From positions 1 to 43,291 of the forward strand of contig DUFD01000007.1 of the NCBI GenBank assembly GCA_011171075.1: a stretch of DNA of 43,291 nucleotides. Reading direction: 5' to 3'. The translations under genes and the position numbers were made by a program. Positions 19,400 to 26,792 of the stretch are shown piece after piece. How positions within the stretch are numbered: position 1 is the first letter of the stretch; every line of letters begins with the position of its first letter. Below the pieces are notes generated by a model. It was not told the DNA's origin. It did not search any database and worked only from the letters and a program-made list of their open reading frames with translations. Origin of the DNA: Dehalococcoidia bacterium (GTDB taxonomy: Bacteria > Chloroflexota > Dehalococcoidia > Dehalococcoidales > Fen-1064).

Positions 19400-20386
19400 A
19401 TGCCCGCAAATCTGACACCTGCCTATTTTGAAGCCGAAAAGAGGTTCCGGGAAGCGAAAAGCACCCAGGAGAAAATCGTTGCCCTGGAAGAGATGCTGGC
19501 GGTCATGCCCAAGCACAAGGGTACCGACCACCTCAAGGCCGACATCAGGAGGCGAATCGCCAAGCTGACCCAGACAGTGGAACGGAAGGCGGGCGGCCAG
19601 CGTGCGTCGTTGGTACCCCCCAAAGAAGGCGCTGCCCAGGTGGTGATTGTCGGCCTGCCCAATGCCGGTAAGTCGCAGCTTGTGGCCAGCATCACCAAGG
19701 CCACCCCGACCGTGGCAGAATATCCTTTTACCACGCAAAACGCCGTCCCTGGCATGATGGAGTTCGAGAATATCAAGATACAACTGGTTGACATGCCGCC
19801 GATGGTGTCCGGCTCGACACCATTCTGGGTACCGCCGACGCTGAGGAGAGCCGATGCCCTGCTTATCATGGTAGACCTCAGTGATTCGCCGTTAGACCAG
19901 CTGGTGGATATCTCCATGCAACTGGAGGAGATGAGGATTGGCATTGGCGATGAAAAGCCAGAGGAAGAACCAGGCTGGACGTGGAAAAAGGCCATCATTG
20001 TCGGCAATAAACTGGACCTGGCCGAAGTTAACGGCACCGCCGCGGCTGACCTTCAGGCCCTCCGCGACGAATACGAAGGCCACGTACCGGTGCTGGGCAT
20101 CTCGGCGAAAAGCGGCACCGGCCTCGAAGAACTGAGAGGCAAGGTCTTCGAGGTGCTGGACATCATCCGGGTCTACACCAAGACACCTGGACAGAAACCG
20201 GACCTGACCGACCCCATAATCCTGAAGCGGGGGAGCACACTGGCGGACGCCGCTGAGGACGTGCACAAGGACTTCCTTGCCAAGCTGAAGTTTGCCCGTC
20301 TCTGGGGCTCGGGGAAACACGACGGTGTCATGGTAAAGCGCGACCACGTCCTGGAGGACGGCGACATCATCGAGCTTCACATGTAG
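19400..20386 (+). CDS. DRG/Obg-like GTPase with C-terminal TGS domain
   Basis: 328 residues. An N-terminal helical region (1-75, charged) is followed by a G domain: G1 GLPNAGKS (85-92), the TQNAVPG switch region, G3 DMPPM, G4 NKLDL and G5 SAKSG. A TGS domain occupies about 255-328 and ends DHVLEDGDIIELHM. The layout matches the DRG (developmentally regulated GTP-binding) branch rather than Obg itself, which has a glycine-rich N-domain. Such proteins bind ribosomes or RNA; the exact role in bacteria is not settled. It starts six bases after uvrC. Confidence 0.88.
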   Translation: MPANLTPAYFEAEKRFREAKSTQEKIVALEEMLAVMPKHKGTDHLKADIRRRIAKLTQTVERKAGGQRASLVPPKEGAAQVVIVGLPNAGKSQLVASITKATPTVAEYPFTTQNAVPGMMEFENIKIQLVDMPPMVSGSTPFWVPPTLRRADALLIMVDLSDSPLDQLVDISMQLEEMRIGIGDEKPEEEPGWTWKKAIIVGNKLDLAEVNGTAAADLQALRDEYEGHVPVLGISAKSGTGLEELRGKVFEVLDIIRVYTKTPGQKPDLTDPIILKRGSTLADAAEDVHKDFLAKLKFARLWGSGKHDGVMVKRDHVLEDGDIIELHM

Positions 20387-20445
20387 CCATTTGACAGTTC
20401 GCCGGGGGTAGAGTTAGCATAGCGGCATATAGTGGAGGAGGGCTT

Positions 20446-21282
20446 TTGAATATTCTGGTAACCAATGATGACGGTATCGGTGCCCCGGGTCTCTGGGCAC
20501 TGGCCGAGGCAATGAACCGGGTGGGGAACACCATGGTTGTTGCCCCTGTTAAGGAGCAGAGCGGCGTCGGCACCTCCGTCTCCCTGCACAGTGGTATGAA
20601 TATCGACGAGGTCCCTTCAAAGATATCAGGTGTCGATGCCTATGCCGTCGACGGCACCCCGAGTGACTGCGTGATTGTCGGCCTGCGGCAACTAGCCAAG
20701 GGGCGGCACATCGATATGGTCATTTCGGGGATAAATCCCGGGGCCAATACCGGCCGTGATATCCCCTATTCCGGCACCGTCATGGCGACCCTGCAGGGCT
20801 ACTTCCGCAGGATTCCGTCGATAGCCGTCTCCCTAGCATACCGGGCGCGCGGTGAGGAATTACGCTACGATGTTGCCGCCAGGGTAGCCGAGTCGCTGGC
20901 ACGCCGTGTGCAGGAAGGGCACATGCCGACCGACGTTATCATCAACACCAACATCCCCAACGTCCCCCTGTCGGAAATAAAGGGCATGGTCACCACACGG
21001 GCTGCCACAGGCTCCTTTTACAGCATCCCCAGGAGCAGGGGAAACGAGACTACAAGCTTCTCAATGACCAATTTGCAGACCATTGCCGACTTCCCTCATC
21101 AATCTGTCGGCGGGGTGGAACGGGTTATCGAGGAAGGGACGGACATCTGGGCAATCATGGGCGACATGATATCGATATCGCCACTGAGAATTGACGTTAC
21201 CGACCACGATTCCCTGGCGGCCCTCGAAGAGCACGTAGCAGCGCTGAAATTCGACCTTCTTAGCGACGGCAGGAGGGCATAG
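20446..21282 (+). CDS. surE: 5'/3'-nucleotidase SurE
   Basis: 278 residues. The metal-binding NDDG (7-10) sits in MNILVTNDDGIGAPG, followed by SGVGTSVSLH, the AVDGTPSDCV loop and SGINPGANTGRDIPYSGTV. The enzyme dephosphorylates nucleoside monophosphates. The start is TTG 20446, with GGAGGAGGGC just upstream; no ATG or GTG fits. It is in the uvrC gene train, between the GTPase and the zinc-ribbon protein. Confidence 0.95.
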   Translation: MNILVTNDDGIGAPGLWALAEAMNRVGNTMVVAPVKEQSGVGTSVSLHSGMNIDEVPSKISGVDAYAVDGTPSDCVIVGLRQLAKGRHIDMVISGINPGANTGRDIPYSGTVMATLQGYFRRIPSIAVSLAYRARGEELRYDVAARVAESLARRVQEGHMPTDVIINTNIPNVPLSEIKGMVTTRAATGSFYSIPRSRGNETTSFSMTNLQTIADFPHQSVGGVERVIEEGTDIWAIMGDMISISPLRIDVTDHDSLAALEEHVAALKFDLLSDGRRA

Positions 21283-21291
21283 GAAACAGCG

Positions 21292-21510
21292 ATGCCGATA
21301 CGACCGAGCTGGTTTGAGGACTACTGGGACAAGCAGGACAAAGACGTCTCCGACAAAGTGAGGACGACCTGTCCCCGCTGCGGTAGCTCCCGGACGTACT
21401 ACAATCAGCAGTACCAGGTCTGGCGCTGCGGTCGCTGCGAGCACTCCTTTATCGTTGAAGGCCTCAAGGGAAAACGGCCCTGGTGGAAGCGTTTATTGGG
21501 TAGGGGGTAG
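21292..21510 (+). CDS. Small zinc-ribbon protein
   Basis: 72 residues. A single treble-clef or zinc-ribbon pattern, CPRCGSSRTYYNQQYQVWRC followed by GRC, gives four Cys ligands (two CxxC pairs); the tail KGKRPWWKRLLGRG is basic and could bind nucleic acid. It starts nine bases after surE. A degenerate second copy of this gene, lacking its middle, lies at 22900-22958. Confidence 0.75.
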   Translation: MPIRPSWFEDYWDKQDKDVSDKVRTTCPRCGSSRTYYNQQYQVWRCGRCEHSFIVEGLKGKRPWWKRLLGRG

Positions 21511-21580
21511 GATTATTCCCATGCCCCAAAAGACTCGTCCCCCGCTAAAACCCCTGAAATGGTACCGGAAGCTGGTTGCT
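21481..21580 (+). repeat. Left copy of an imperfect direct repeat (zinc-ribbon tail plus trmH head)
   Basis: This stretch covers the end of the zinc-ribbon gene and the start of a trmH fragment. Its first 30 bases match 22929-22958 at 28 positions, and 21551-21575 matches 23003-23027 exactly over 25 bases. The two copies flank the metallo-beta-lactamase gene. Confidence 0.8.
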
Positions 21581-21649
21581 GCATGGAGGAGACCGGAGGT
21601 CCGAATCCCTTCAGTTCTACGAGGGCAACTGCAGACACACTGTAGGTAG
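21521..21649 (+). pseudogene. Truncated copy of the SpoU methyltransferase N-terminus
   Basis: The short frame begins MPQKTRPPLKPLKWYRKLVA, which parallels MPTKPNPQNPPLRPLKWYRK at the start of the intact methyltransferase at 22964. After about 20 residues the similarity fades and the frame ends 18 bases before the metallo-beta-lactamase gene. It is a duplication scar, not a functional gene. Confidence 0.75.
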
Positions 21650-21667
21650 AGATTCTGAGGAGGAGAG

Positions 21668-22897
21668 ATGCTAGAGAGGAAAACTGGCATTCCCTTAGCG
21701 CCAGAGGAGCTGGACATACAGAAGATTACCAGCGACATCTATACCATCCAGTGCAGCGTCGTTGGACAGGATGCCCACACGCAATACACGAGCTGGGTAA
21801 TCACCGAAGACGGTGTTGTGATAATCGACCCGGGCAGTTACCGGGTGTGCACCATGCTCAGGGAGGAGCTGGACAGGGCTGGCCAATCGGTTAAGTATCT
21901 TATCTATACTCACGCGCATGGCGACCATATTGGCGGTGCTGCTGCCTTTCTCGACCAGGAACTGAAGGTCATCGCTCACGAAAATACACTTGAGCGGTTA
22001 CGCCGCTATGAACTGACCGCCGGCTACATCCGACGTATCAACAGCGTCCAGTTCCATTTCAATATTCCGGTCGGTACTCCGCAGCGGCGTTTCCCGCCGG
22101 TCTATCCTACCGAGACATATCACCACGAGTACCGTTTTGAGCTGGGAGGGAAGACCTTTGAACTGTTCCACGCCAAGGGCGAGACCGACGATTGCACTGT
22201 CGTCTGGGTACCACAACTCAGAGCCGTCTTCCTCGGTGACCTGCTGGAAGCTTCGTTTCCCAACCTGGGCAATCCTTTTAAAGTGATGCGCTATGCCCGC
22301 GAGTGGGCTATGGCACTGGAAAAAGCCGTTGCCCTTGACCCCGAATTCGCTATCGGTGGTGACTGCGTTCTGACCGATAATAAGGAAATCAATGAAGTCC
22401 TGAGCGTGAATATCGAGCTCTTCAACTACCTGGAAGACTCCGTTATCCGAGCAACCAATGATGGACATAACCTGGAACAGATGATTGAAGAAATCCAGCT
22501 CCCGCCTCACCTGGCCGACAACCCATACCTGAAACAGGTCTACTCTCGACTGGAGTTTGCCATCTACAATATCTGGCGGCGTTACTGCGGCTACTTTGAT
22601 TTTTCACCATCCGGGCTGCTGCCGCGCCCCGGGCGGGAGGTCGCTGGGGTGGTACGTCAGTTAATTGGTAACGACCCGGCAATTCTGCACAAAGCTGAAG
22701 AATTAATGAACCAGGGCCAGCTACAGCTCGCTCTGGAGACTCTGGATATCATCTTGAAAGTGGACTATGAGAATATGGCGGCACGGAGACTGAGGCACGA
22801 GATACTCCGGAAGATGGTGGAGACCGATGAATGCCTGATGTCCCACAATGTCTGGGTCCACTACCTTGAAGAGGATGAAAGCTTCCTGGGGCAGTAG
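21668..22897 (+). CDS. Metallo-beta-lactamase-fold protein, alkylsulfatase-like
   Basis: 409 residues. The MBL domain (about 20-240) has THAHGDHIGG (His82, His84, Asp86, His87), His168 before GETDD, and Asp191 in GDLLEA, a complete two-metal site. A helical region (about 300-345, NPYLKQVYSRLEFAIYNIWR then YCGYFDFSPSGLLP) matches the dimerisation domain of SdsA-type alkylsulfatases, and the rest (about 345-395) is a helical, TPR-like tail. No signal peptide. It could hydrolyse a sulfate ester or other anionic ester, substrate unknown. GAGGAGGAG precedes the ATG. It is bracketed by duplicated pieces of the flanking genes, implying that it arrived or was trapped during a duplication. Confidence 0.8.
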   Translation: MLERKTGIPLAPEELDIQKITSDIYTIQCSVVGQDAHTQYTSWVITEDGVVIIDPGSYRVCTMLREELDRAGQSVKYLIYTHAHGDHIGGAAAFLDQELKVIAHENTLERLRRYELTAGYIRRINSVQFHFNIPVGTPQRRFPPVYPTETYHHEYRFELGGKTFELFHAKGETDDCTVVWVPQLRAVFLGDLLEASFPNLGNPFKVMRYAREWAMALEKAVALDPEFAIGGDCVLTDNKEINEVLSVNIELFNYLEDSVIRATNDGHNLEQMIEEIQLPPHLADNPYLKQVYSRLEFAIYNIWRRYCGYFDFSPSGLLPRPGREVAGVVRQLIGNDPAILHKAEELMNQGQLQLALETLDIILKVDYENMAARRLRHEILRKMVETDECLMSHNVWVHYLEEDESFLGQ

Positions 22898-22899
22898 TA

Positions 22900-22958
22900 A
22901 TGCCGATAAGACCTTGAGAAGACCGCCATGGTGGAAGCGTTTATTTGGTAGGTGGTAG
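22900..22958 (+). pseudogene. Internally deleted second copy of the zinc-ribbon gene
   Basis: It begins ATGCCGATAAGACCT, 13 of 15 bases matching the start of the zinc-ribbon gene at 21292, then jumps to the gene's final 30 bases (TGGTGGAAGCGTTTATT and onward, 28 of 30 matching). The middle, including all cysteines, is gone. It starts two bases after the metallo-beta-lactamase stop. Confidence 0.75.
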
Positions 22959-23027
22959 TAAATATGCCCACAAAACCTAATCCTCAAAATCCCCCGTTAA
23001 GACCCCTGAAATGGTACCGGAAGCTGG
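22929..23027 (+). repeat. Right copy of the imperfect direct repeat
   Basis: Partner of 21481-21580: zinc-ribbon tail followed by the true start of the SpoU methyltransferase gene. The order of the pieces is the same in both copies, so the repeat reflects a tandem duplication of the zinc-ribbon-trmH junction. Confidence 0.8.
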
Positions 23028-23740
23028 CTGCCCGCAAGGGCAGGCTGGAGGCGGACGCCTTTATCGTCGAGGGAGAGCGGGCGGTGAGGCAGGTCGTGGA
23101 GAACTATACCGGCGAGATTCTGGAAATCGTCACCGCCGAAGGGACCGCCAATCCCTACCCGCAGTACCCCCACCGCACCGTCACCGAAAGCCAGTTCCGC
23201 GGTATCTCCCAGGCACAGACGCCCCAGGGCATACTGGCAGTGCTCCGGCCACCGTGGGAGGCCTATTCGGACAGTCTGCCTATGGACCCCGGTAAGAAGC
23301 TACTCCTGCTGGAGGACATCCAGGACCCGGGGAACGTCGGCACGCTGATTCGTACCGCCGCCGCCTTCGATTTCTCCGGGGTTATCCTCACTGAAAAAGC
23401 CGCCGACCCCTTTTCGCCGAAGTGCGTGCAGGCCACCGCCGGCAGCATACTGTCTGTCTGGCTGAGGAGGACCGGCGATTATCTGGAGACGGTACAGGCA
23501 CTGAAGAAGCGGGGCTACTACCTGGTGGCCGCCGACGTCAACGGTAAGGAAGATATATCCGCACTGGGAAAGCGGAAGCTGCTACTGCTGGCACTGGGGA
23601 ACGAGGCCGGCGGGCTCTCGGAGGAAGTGCTGGAAATGTCCGATTACCGGCTGAGGCTGCCGACCATTCGCGAAAAAGCCGAATCGCTAAACGTCGCCGT
23701 CTGCGGGGCAATCCTTATGTACCTGGCCACCCGGAAGTAG
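22964..23740 (+). CDS. SpoU/TrmH-family RNA 2'-O-methyltransferase
   Basis: 258 residues. An N-terminal substrate-binding domain (about 1-100, with AFIVEGERAV) precedes the knotted SPOUT domain: motif 1 LLEDIQDPGNVGTLIRTA, motif 2 LLALGNEAGGLS and motif 3 LPTIREKAESLNVAVCGAI with the knot Asn. It should methylate a ribose in 23S rRNA or tRNA, using SAM; the exact target cannot be read. ATG 22964 with AGGTGG upstream is preferred over an upstream GTG. Its stop codon directly abuts the stop codon of the convergent gene at 23741, with no intergenic base. Confidence 0.9.
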   Translation: MPTKPNPQNPPLRPLKWYRKLAARKGRLEADAFIVEGERAVRQVVENYTGEILEIVTAEGTANPYPQYPHRTVTESQFRGISQAQTPQGILAVLRPPWEAYSDSLPMDPGKKLLLLEDIQDPGNVGTLIRTAAAFDFSGVILTEKAADPFSPKCVQATAGSILSVWLRRTGDYLETVQALKKRGYYLVAADVNGKEDISALGKRKLLLLALGNEAGGLSEEVLEMSDYRLRLPTIREKAESLNVAVCGAILMYLATRK

Positions 23741-24607
23741 CTACTGAGCGGCAGCGGCCTTCCTGGCCTCGTATCTGGTCTTGCCTTCACCGAACAGCCT
23801 TTCTTCTTCCTCCGTGGAGAGTATCAATGTTGGCACGGTGGCAGGTCTGCCCTCGGCGTCGAGAGCGACCATGACGAAATAGGCGGTCAGTGCCTCGACC
23901 CTCTCACCGGCAAGGAGATTCTCCATCTCGACCCGCACCTGCACTTCCATCGAGGAGCGACTGGTAAAAGTAAGCTTACCGTGGACAATCACCAGGCTGC
24001 CAACCCGGACCGGACTGTGAAAAACGATATCCTCCACACGCCCGGTGACGATGTTGGTACGGCAATGACGGGCGGCCACCACGCCGGCAGCGTTGTCCAT
24101 CAGCTTCATAAGCTCACCGCCGTGGACAAACCCGGCCGGGTTGGCCTGGTCGGGCAGCATCACCTGTGCCATCTCCACCGCCGAATGCCCCACCGTCCTC
24201 CCCTCGAACTCACCACCCTTCTCCAGTCCGGCCAGTATATCACGGAAGTTCTTCTCGTGCTTTGCCTCCACCTTCCTCATTCGGTTGAAGAAGTCGGCAA
24301 CCTCGGTAAAACCCTCTCCCGCGGCGGTCTCAGCCGCCTCCTTGTAAAAACGGGTGGCCTCGGCATGCTCACCCTTGATTGCCTCCTCCAGGTTCTCGAC
24401 AACATCGCCGCTGCCACCAAGAAACTCAAACTCGTGGCGGGCATGTTCGGCTTCATTCATCGCGGTGGCTTCGAACAAATCGGCAATCTGCTCCAGACCG
24501 GCCTCCCTGGCGGCACCAGCAAAATAACGGTAGCGGGCGCTAACACCCACCTCCGCCGAAAAGGCCTTCATCAGGACTTCCTCGGTCTTGCTCCCCTTCA
24601 GTTCCAT
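23741..24607 (-). CDS. Fusion of a rubrerythrin-like diiron domain and an acyl-CoA thioesterase domain
   Basis: 288 residues. Residues 1-130 form a rubrerythrin-type four-helix bundle with ligand-like residues E19, E52/E54-H55, E80-H81 and E114-H117 (NEAEHARH and EAKHEK motifs); no rubredoxin CxxC domain is present. Residues 135-288 form a hotdog thioesterase of YciA/ACOT type, with NPAGFVHGGELMKLMDNAAG (156-175, putative catalytic Asp171) and a C-terminal RYEARKAAA. I know these as separate proteins; the fusion is unusual. It may couple peroxide handling or redox state to acyl-CoA hydrolysis, which is inference. ATG 24607 follows AGGGGGG. It lies 10 bases downstream of the HAD gene in one operon. 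Confidence 0.85.
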   Translation of the reverse strand: MELKGSKTEEVLMKAFSAEVGVSARYRYFAGAAREAGLEQIADLFEATAMNEAEHARHEFEFLGGSGDVVENLEEAIKGEHAEATRFYKEAAETAAGEGFTEVADFFNRMRKVEAKHEKNFRDILAGLEKGGEFEGRTVGHSAVEMAQVMLPDQANPAGFVHGGELMKLMDNAAGVVAARHCRTNIVTGRVEDIVFHSPVRVGSLVIVHGKLTFTSRSSMEVQVRVEMENLLAGERVEALTAYFVMVALDAEGRPATVPTLILSTEEEERLFGEGKTRYEARKAAAAQ

Positions 24608-24617
24608 GATACCCCCC

Positions 24618-25433
24618 TTAGAGCACGAACTTCTCAACCGCAACGGCCACGCCGCTGTGCTCAACGTCGGGAACAACGTGGTCGGCGACCGCCTTCAGCC
24701 CGTCAGGCGAGTTGCCCATGGCAATCCCCAGACCGGCCGTGGACAATAGCGAAATATCGTTGTCACCGTTACCGATGGCAACAACCTCAAACAGCTCTAT
24801 CCCGAGAAAAGAGGCCAGCTCCTCCAGCGCTCTCCCTTTGGAGACCTCCTGACTGATAACGTTGATAAAGTCCACATCCGGATAGGCCGGTGTCGTCGTC
24901 CACGAGAAGTTGAGATGGTCGTTAAAATGACGATAAAAACGGTCAGCCTGCGCCTTCTCCTTCGGAGAACGCACTACCAGCGTCCCCTTGATAATACGCT
25001 CGCTTTGCCAGATATTACTAAGGTCGGTAAGGGTCGGTTCAAGTCCGAAAAATTTGCGCCGGATATCGGTCGCCCAGTCTTCCTTTTCGACAAAGAACTG
25101 ACGTGATGAATAGAAATCAATCCTCATCTCATGCCCGTGGACAAACTCGACCATCTCCTTCACCAGTCCGCGCGGTATCGGCTCGACGTAGATTTCGCGG
25201 TCACTCTGCGGGTCGGCCACGAGGGCACCGTCAGCGAATACGTGGTAGCCGTCCAAAGATAGGAGTTCAATTACTTTCCGGCAGGCCTGACCCACCCGTC
25301 CGGTCGAGAGGGAGACCCCGATACCCTTTTCGATAGCTCTGGCCAGCGCCTGCCTGTCCGCCGCAGAAATATCACCTGCACGGTTAATCAGCGTCCCATC
25401 AATGTCCACAACCAGCAGGCGGAAGCGATTCAT
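24618..25433 (-). CDS. HAD-superfamily phosphatase, Cof type
   Basis: 271 residues. Motif I is VVDIDGTL with nucleophile Asp and acid-base Asp, motif II is SLSTGRV, and motif IV is GNGDNDISLLSTAGLGIAMG; the large C2-type cap (about 80-190) marks the Cof/SPP-like subfamily. It should dephosphorylate a small phosphorylated metabolite. ATG 25433 has AAGGAAGG upstream. Its message begins close to, and divergently from, the tRNA-Met gene; a leftward extended -10 (25629-25619) could start transcripts that cross the tRNA in antisense before reaching it. Confidence 0.9.
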   Translation of the reverse strand: MNRFRLLVVDIDGTLINRAGDISAADRQALARAIEKGIGVSLSTGRVGQACRKVIELLSLDGYHVFADGALVADPQSDREIYVEPIPRGLVKEMVEFVHGHEMRIDFYSSRQFFVEKEDWATDIRRKFFGLEPTLTDLSNIWQSERIIKGTLVVRSPKEKAQADRFYRHFNDHLNFSWTTTPAYPDVDFINVISQEVSKGRALEELASFLGIELFEVVAIGNGDNDISLLSTAGLGIAMGNSPDGLKAVADHVVPDVEHSGVAVAVEKFVL

Positions 25434-25479
25434 CAAAGCTGCCTTCCTTAACTATACTTCGATGCAGCCAATCATTTGA

Positions 25480-25509
25480 TTGACGTTAAAAAAGAGAGTG
25501 TGCTATATT
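25480..25509 (+). promoter_or_regulatory. Promoter of tRNA-Met
   Basis: TTGACG (25480-25485), 18-base spacer, TATATT (25504-25509) with a TGC extension before it. Transcription would start at about 25516, four bases before the mature tRNA. Confidence 0.7.
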
Positions 25510-25519
25510 GCACTTGCAG

Positions 25520-25592
25520 GGCAGCGTAGCTCAGTTGGTAGAGCAGAGGACTCATAAGCCTCGGGTCGTGGGTTCGAATCCCTCCGCTGCCA
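25520..25592 (+). tRNA. tRNA-Met (CAT anticodon), anchor of the repeat array
   Basis: 73 bases, CCA not encoded. The acceptor GGCAGCG pairs perfectly with CGCTGCC, the D arm is GCTC/GAGC, and the anticodon loop is CTCATAA (CAT). The anticodon stem GAGGA/GCCTC has an A-G mismatch at its base, and the T stem GTGGG/CCCTC has one T-T mismatch. The G1-C72 pair argues against the initiator; it is elongator Met or the lysidine-modified Ile2 tRNA. Its 3' end is repeated five more times downstream. Confidence 0.88.
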
Positions 25593-25594
25593 CT
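25575..25594 (+). repeat. Array repeat 0 (within tRNA-Met)
   Basis: Reference copy of the core, spanning the T loop, acceptor 3' strand, discriminator base and the two following bases. The extension two bases beyond the tRNA is shared by all copies. Confidence 0.9.
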
Positions 25595-25677
25595 TTTTAT
25601 TTCCCCCACTACCACAAAATTATAGCATAACACCAGACTTCGAGACGGCCTTCAATAAAGAGGGGTGACTTAGAAAA

Positions 25678-26586
25678 ATGAGTAGAATTGCTTTTGCGAC
25701 CATGGCCGCTCGGAATAACCTCACGCGAGCCATCATGCTGTTTGATAGCCTGCGAACGTTCGGTGGCGAATTCGCTAATTCTCCCTGTATCATGCTTATC
25801 CCTGAAAAGGGAGAGCCTTTACCTGATATAGCAAGAGAACAGCTTAACTTATTGGATGTACGCCTAGTACCTTTCGATATGGACGAGGGAGCCGTACGGT
25901 TCCCACTCGCTTCACTGGCATTTGCTGCCGCCAGAGCAGAACAGCAGGTATGCGATGAAACCGAAATATTGGTCTGGATGAACGAGGACACACTGATAAT
26001 TAGGCCACCAGTCGACTTTCTACTCCGAAAAGGTATCCATCTTGCGTACCGACCGGTGCATCATACCAGGATTGGCTCGGTCTATGACAAGCCCCCAGGT
26101 GATTTCTGGTCACTGATATATCAGCACTGCGGCGTAAATGAAGACAGAGTCTTCCCGATGGAGACTTGCATCAGGGACAACACAATAAGAGCGTACTTCA
26201 ATGCCGGATTGCTTGTGGTAAGACCAGAGCGACGTTTACTGGAGAAATGGCTCAATTATTTCAAGAGGTTATACCAGCATCCTGATTTCCAGCTATTCTT
26301 CAAGAATGACATTATCTATATGGTCTTCATGCACCAGGCAGTGCTGTCAGGCGTTATTTTGAATATGTTTGAAAGAGACGAGTTACAGGAACTCCCGGAG
26401 GTTATTAATTACCCGCTTAACCTCCATCTGGAGTGTCCTACTGAACATCGAGCCAAGTTACTAAATGACCTGATTACCTGCCGCTATGAAGGTATTGAAG
26501 ACTTACAGAATGTTTTAAAAACTATACCAGTCGAAGAACCTCTAAAGAGCTGGTTGAATGACAGGTTAGCGTTCACGGGGAATTAG
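25678..26586 (+). CDS. Glycosyltransferase-like protein (module 1 cargo)
   Basis: 302 residues, cytoplasmic. The layout recalls GT-A nucleotide-sugar transferases of the GT8 kind: an N-terminal strand and helix (IAFATMAARNNLTRAIMLFDSL), a WMNEDTLIIRPP segment (about 100-111) where a DxD motif would be expected but only Glu-Asp is seen, and YFNAGLLVVRPERRLLEKW (about 178-196), a typical acceptor-side motif. The assignment is tentative and the substrate unknown. GAGGGGTGA precedes the ATG. The stop codon lies five bases before array repeat 1, and the codon use is more AT-rich than in the flanking chromosome genes. Confidence 0.5.
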   Translation: MSRIAFATMAARNNLTRAIMLFDSLRTFGGEFANSPCIMLIPEKGEPLPDIAREQLNLLDVRLVPFDMDEGAVRFPLASLAFAAARAEQQVCDETEILVWMNEDTLIIRPPVDFLLRKGIHLAYRPVHHTRIGSVYDKPPGDFWSLIYQHCGVNEDRVFPMETCIRDNTIRAYFNAGLLVVRPERRLLEKWLNYFKRLYQHPDFQLFFKNDIIYMVFMHQAVLSGVILNMFERDELQELPEVINYPLNLHLECPTEHRAKLLNDLITCRYEGIEDLQNVLKTIPVEEPLKSWLNDRLAFTGN

Positions 26587-26591
26587 TAGCT

Positions 26592-26611
26592 CGAATCCCT
26601 CCGCTGCCACT
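26592..26611 (+). repeat. Array repeat 1
   Basis: Perfect 20/20 copy of the tRNA-Met 3' core, 1017 bases from repeat 0. Confidence 0.9.
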
Positions 26612-26792
26612 TTTCGTATCTCTAGTATTTGACTGATTATAGCATATCAGGCGATATTTGATAGTGGGCTTAGTTCGTGTTAAAATCCTATTTGTTGTGC
26701 TGCACAAGATTACTTCATTTATACACAAGTGCTCGATAGAGCCTAAATAACCCAATCGAAATAGAAATCTCTGATAAGGCTTTAGGACTCAG

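Noticed and set aside
21598-21610. GGTCCGAATCCCT, 12 of 13 bases like the tRNA-Met T arm, at the end of the trmH fragment
   Set aside because: The similarity stops before the acceptor part of the repeat core; generic T-arm-like sequence is common, so I do not count it as an array repeat.
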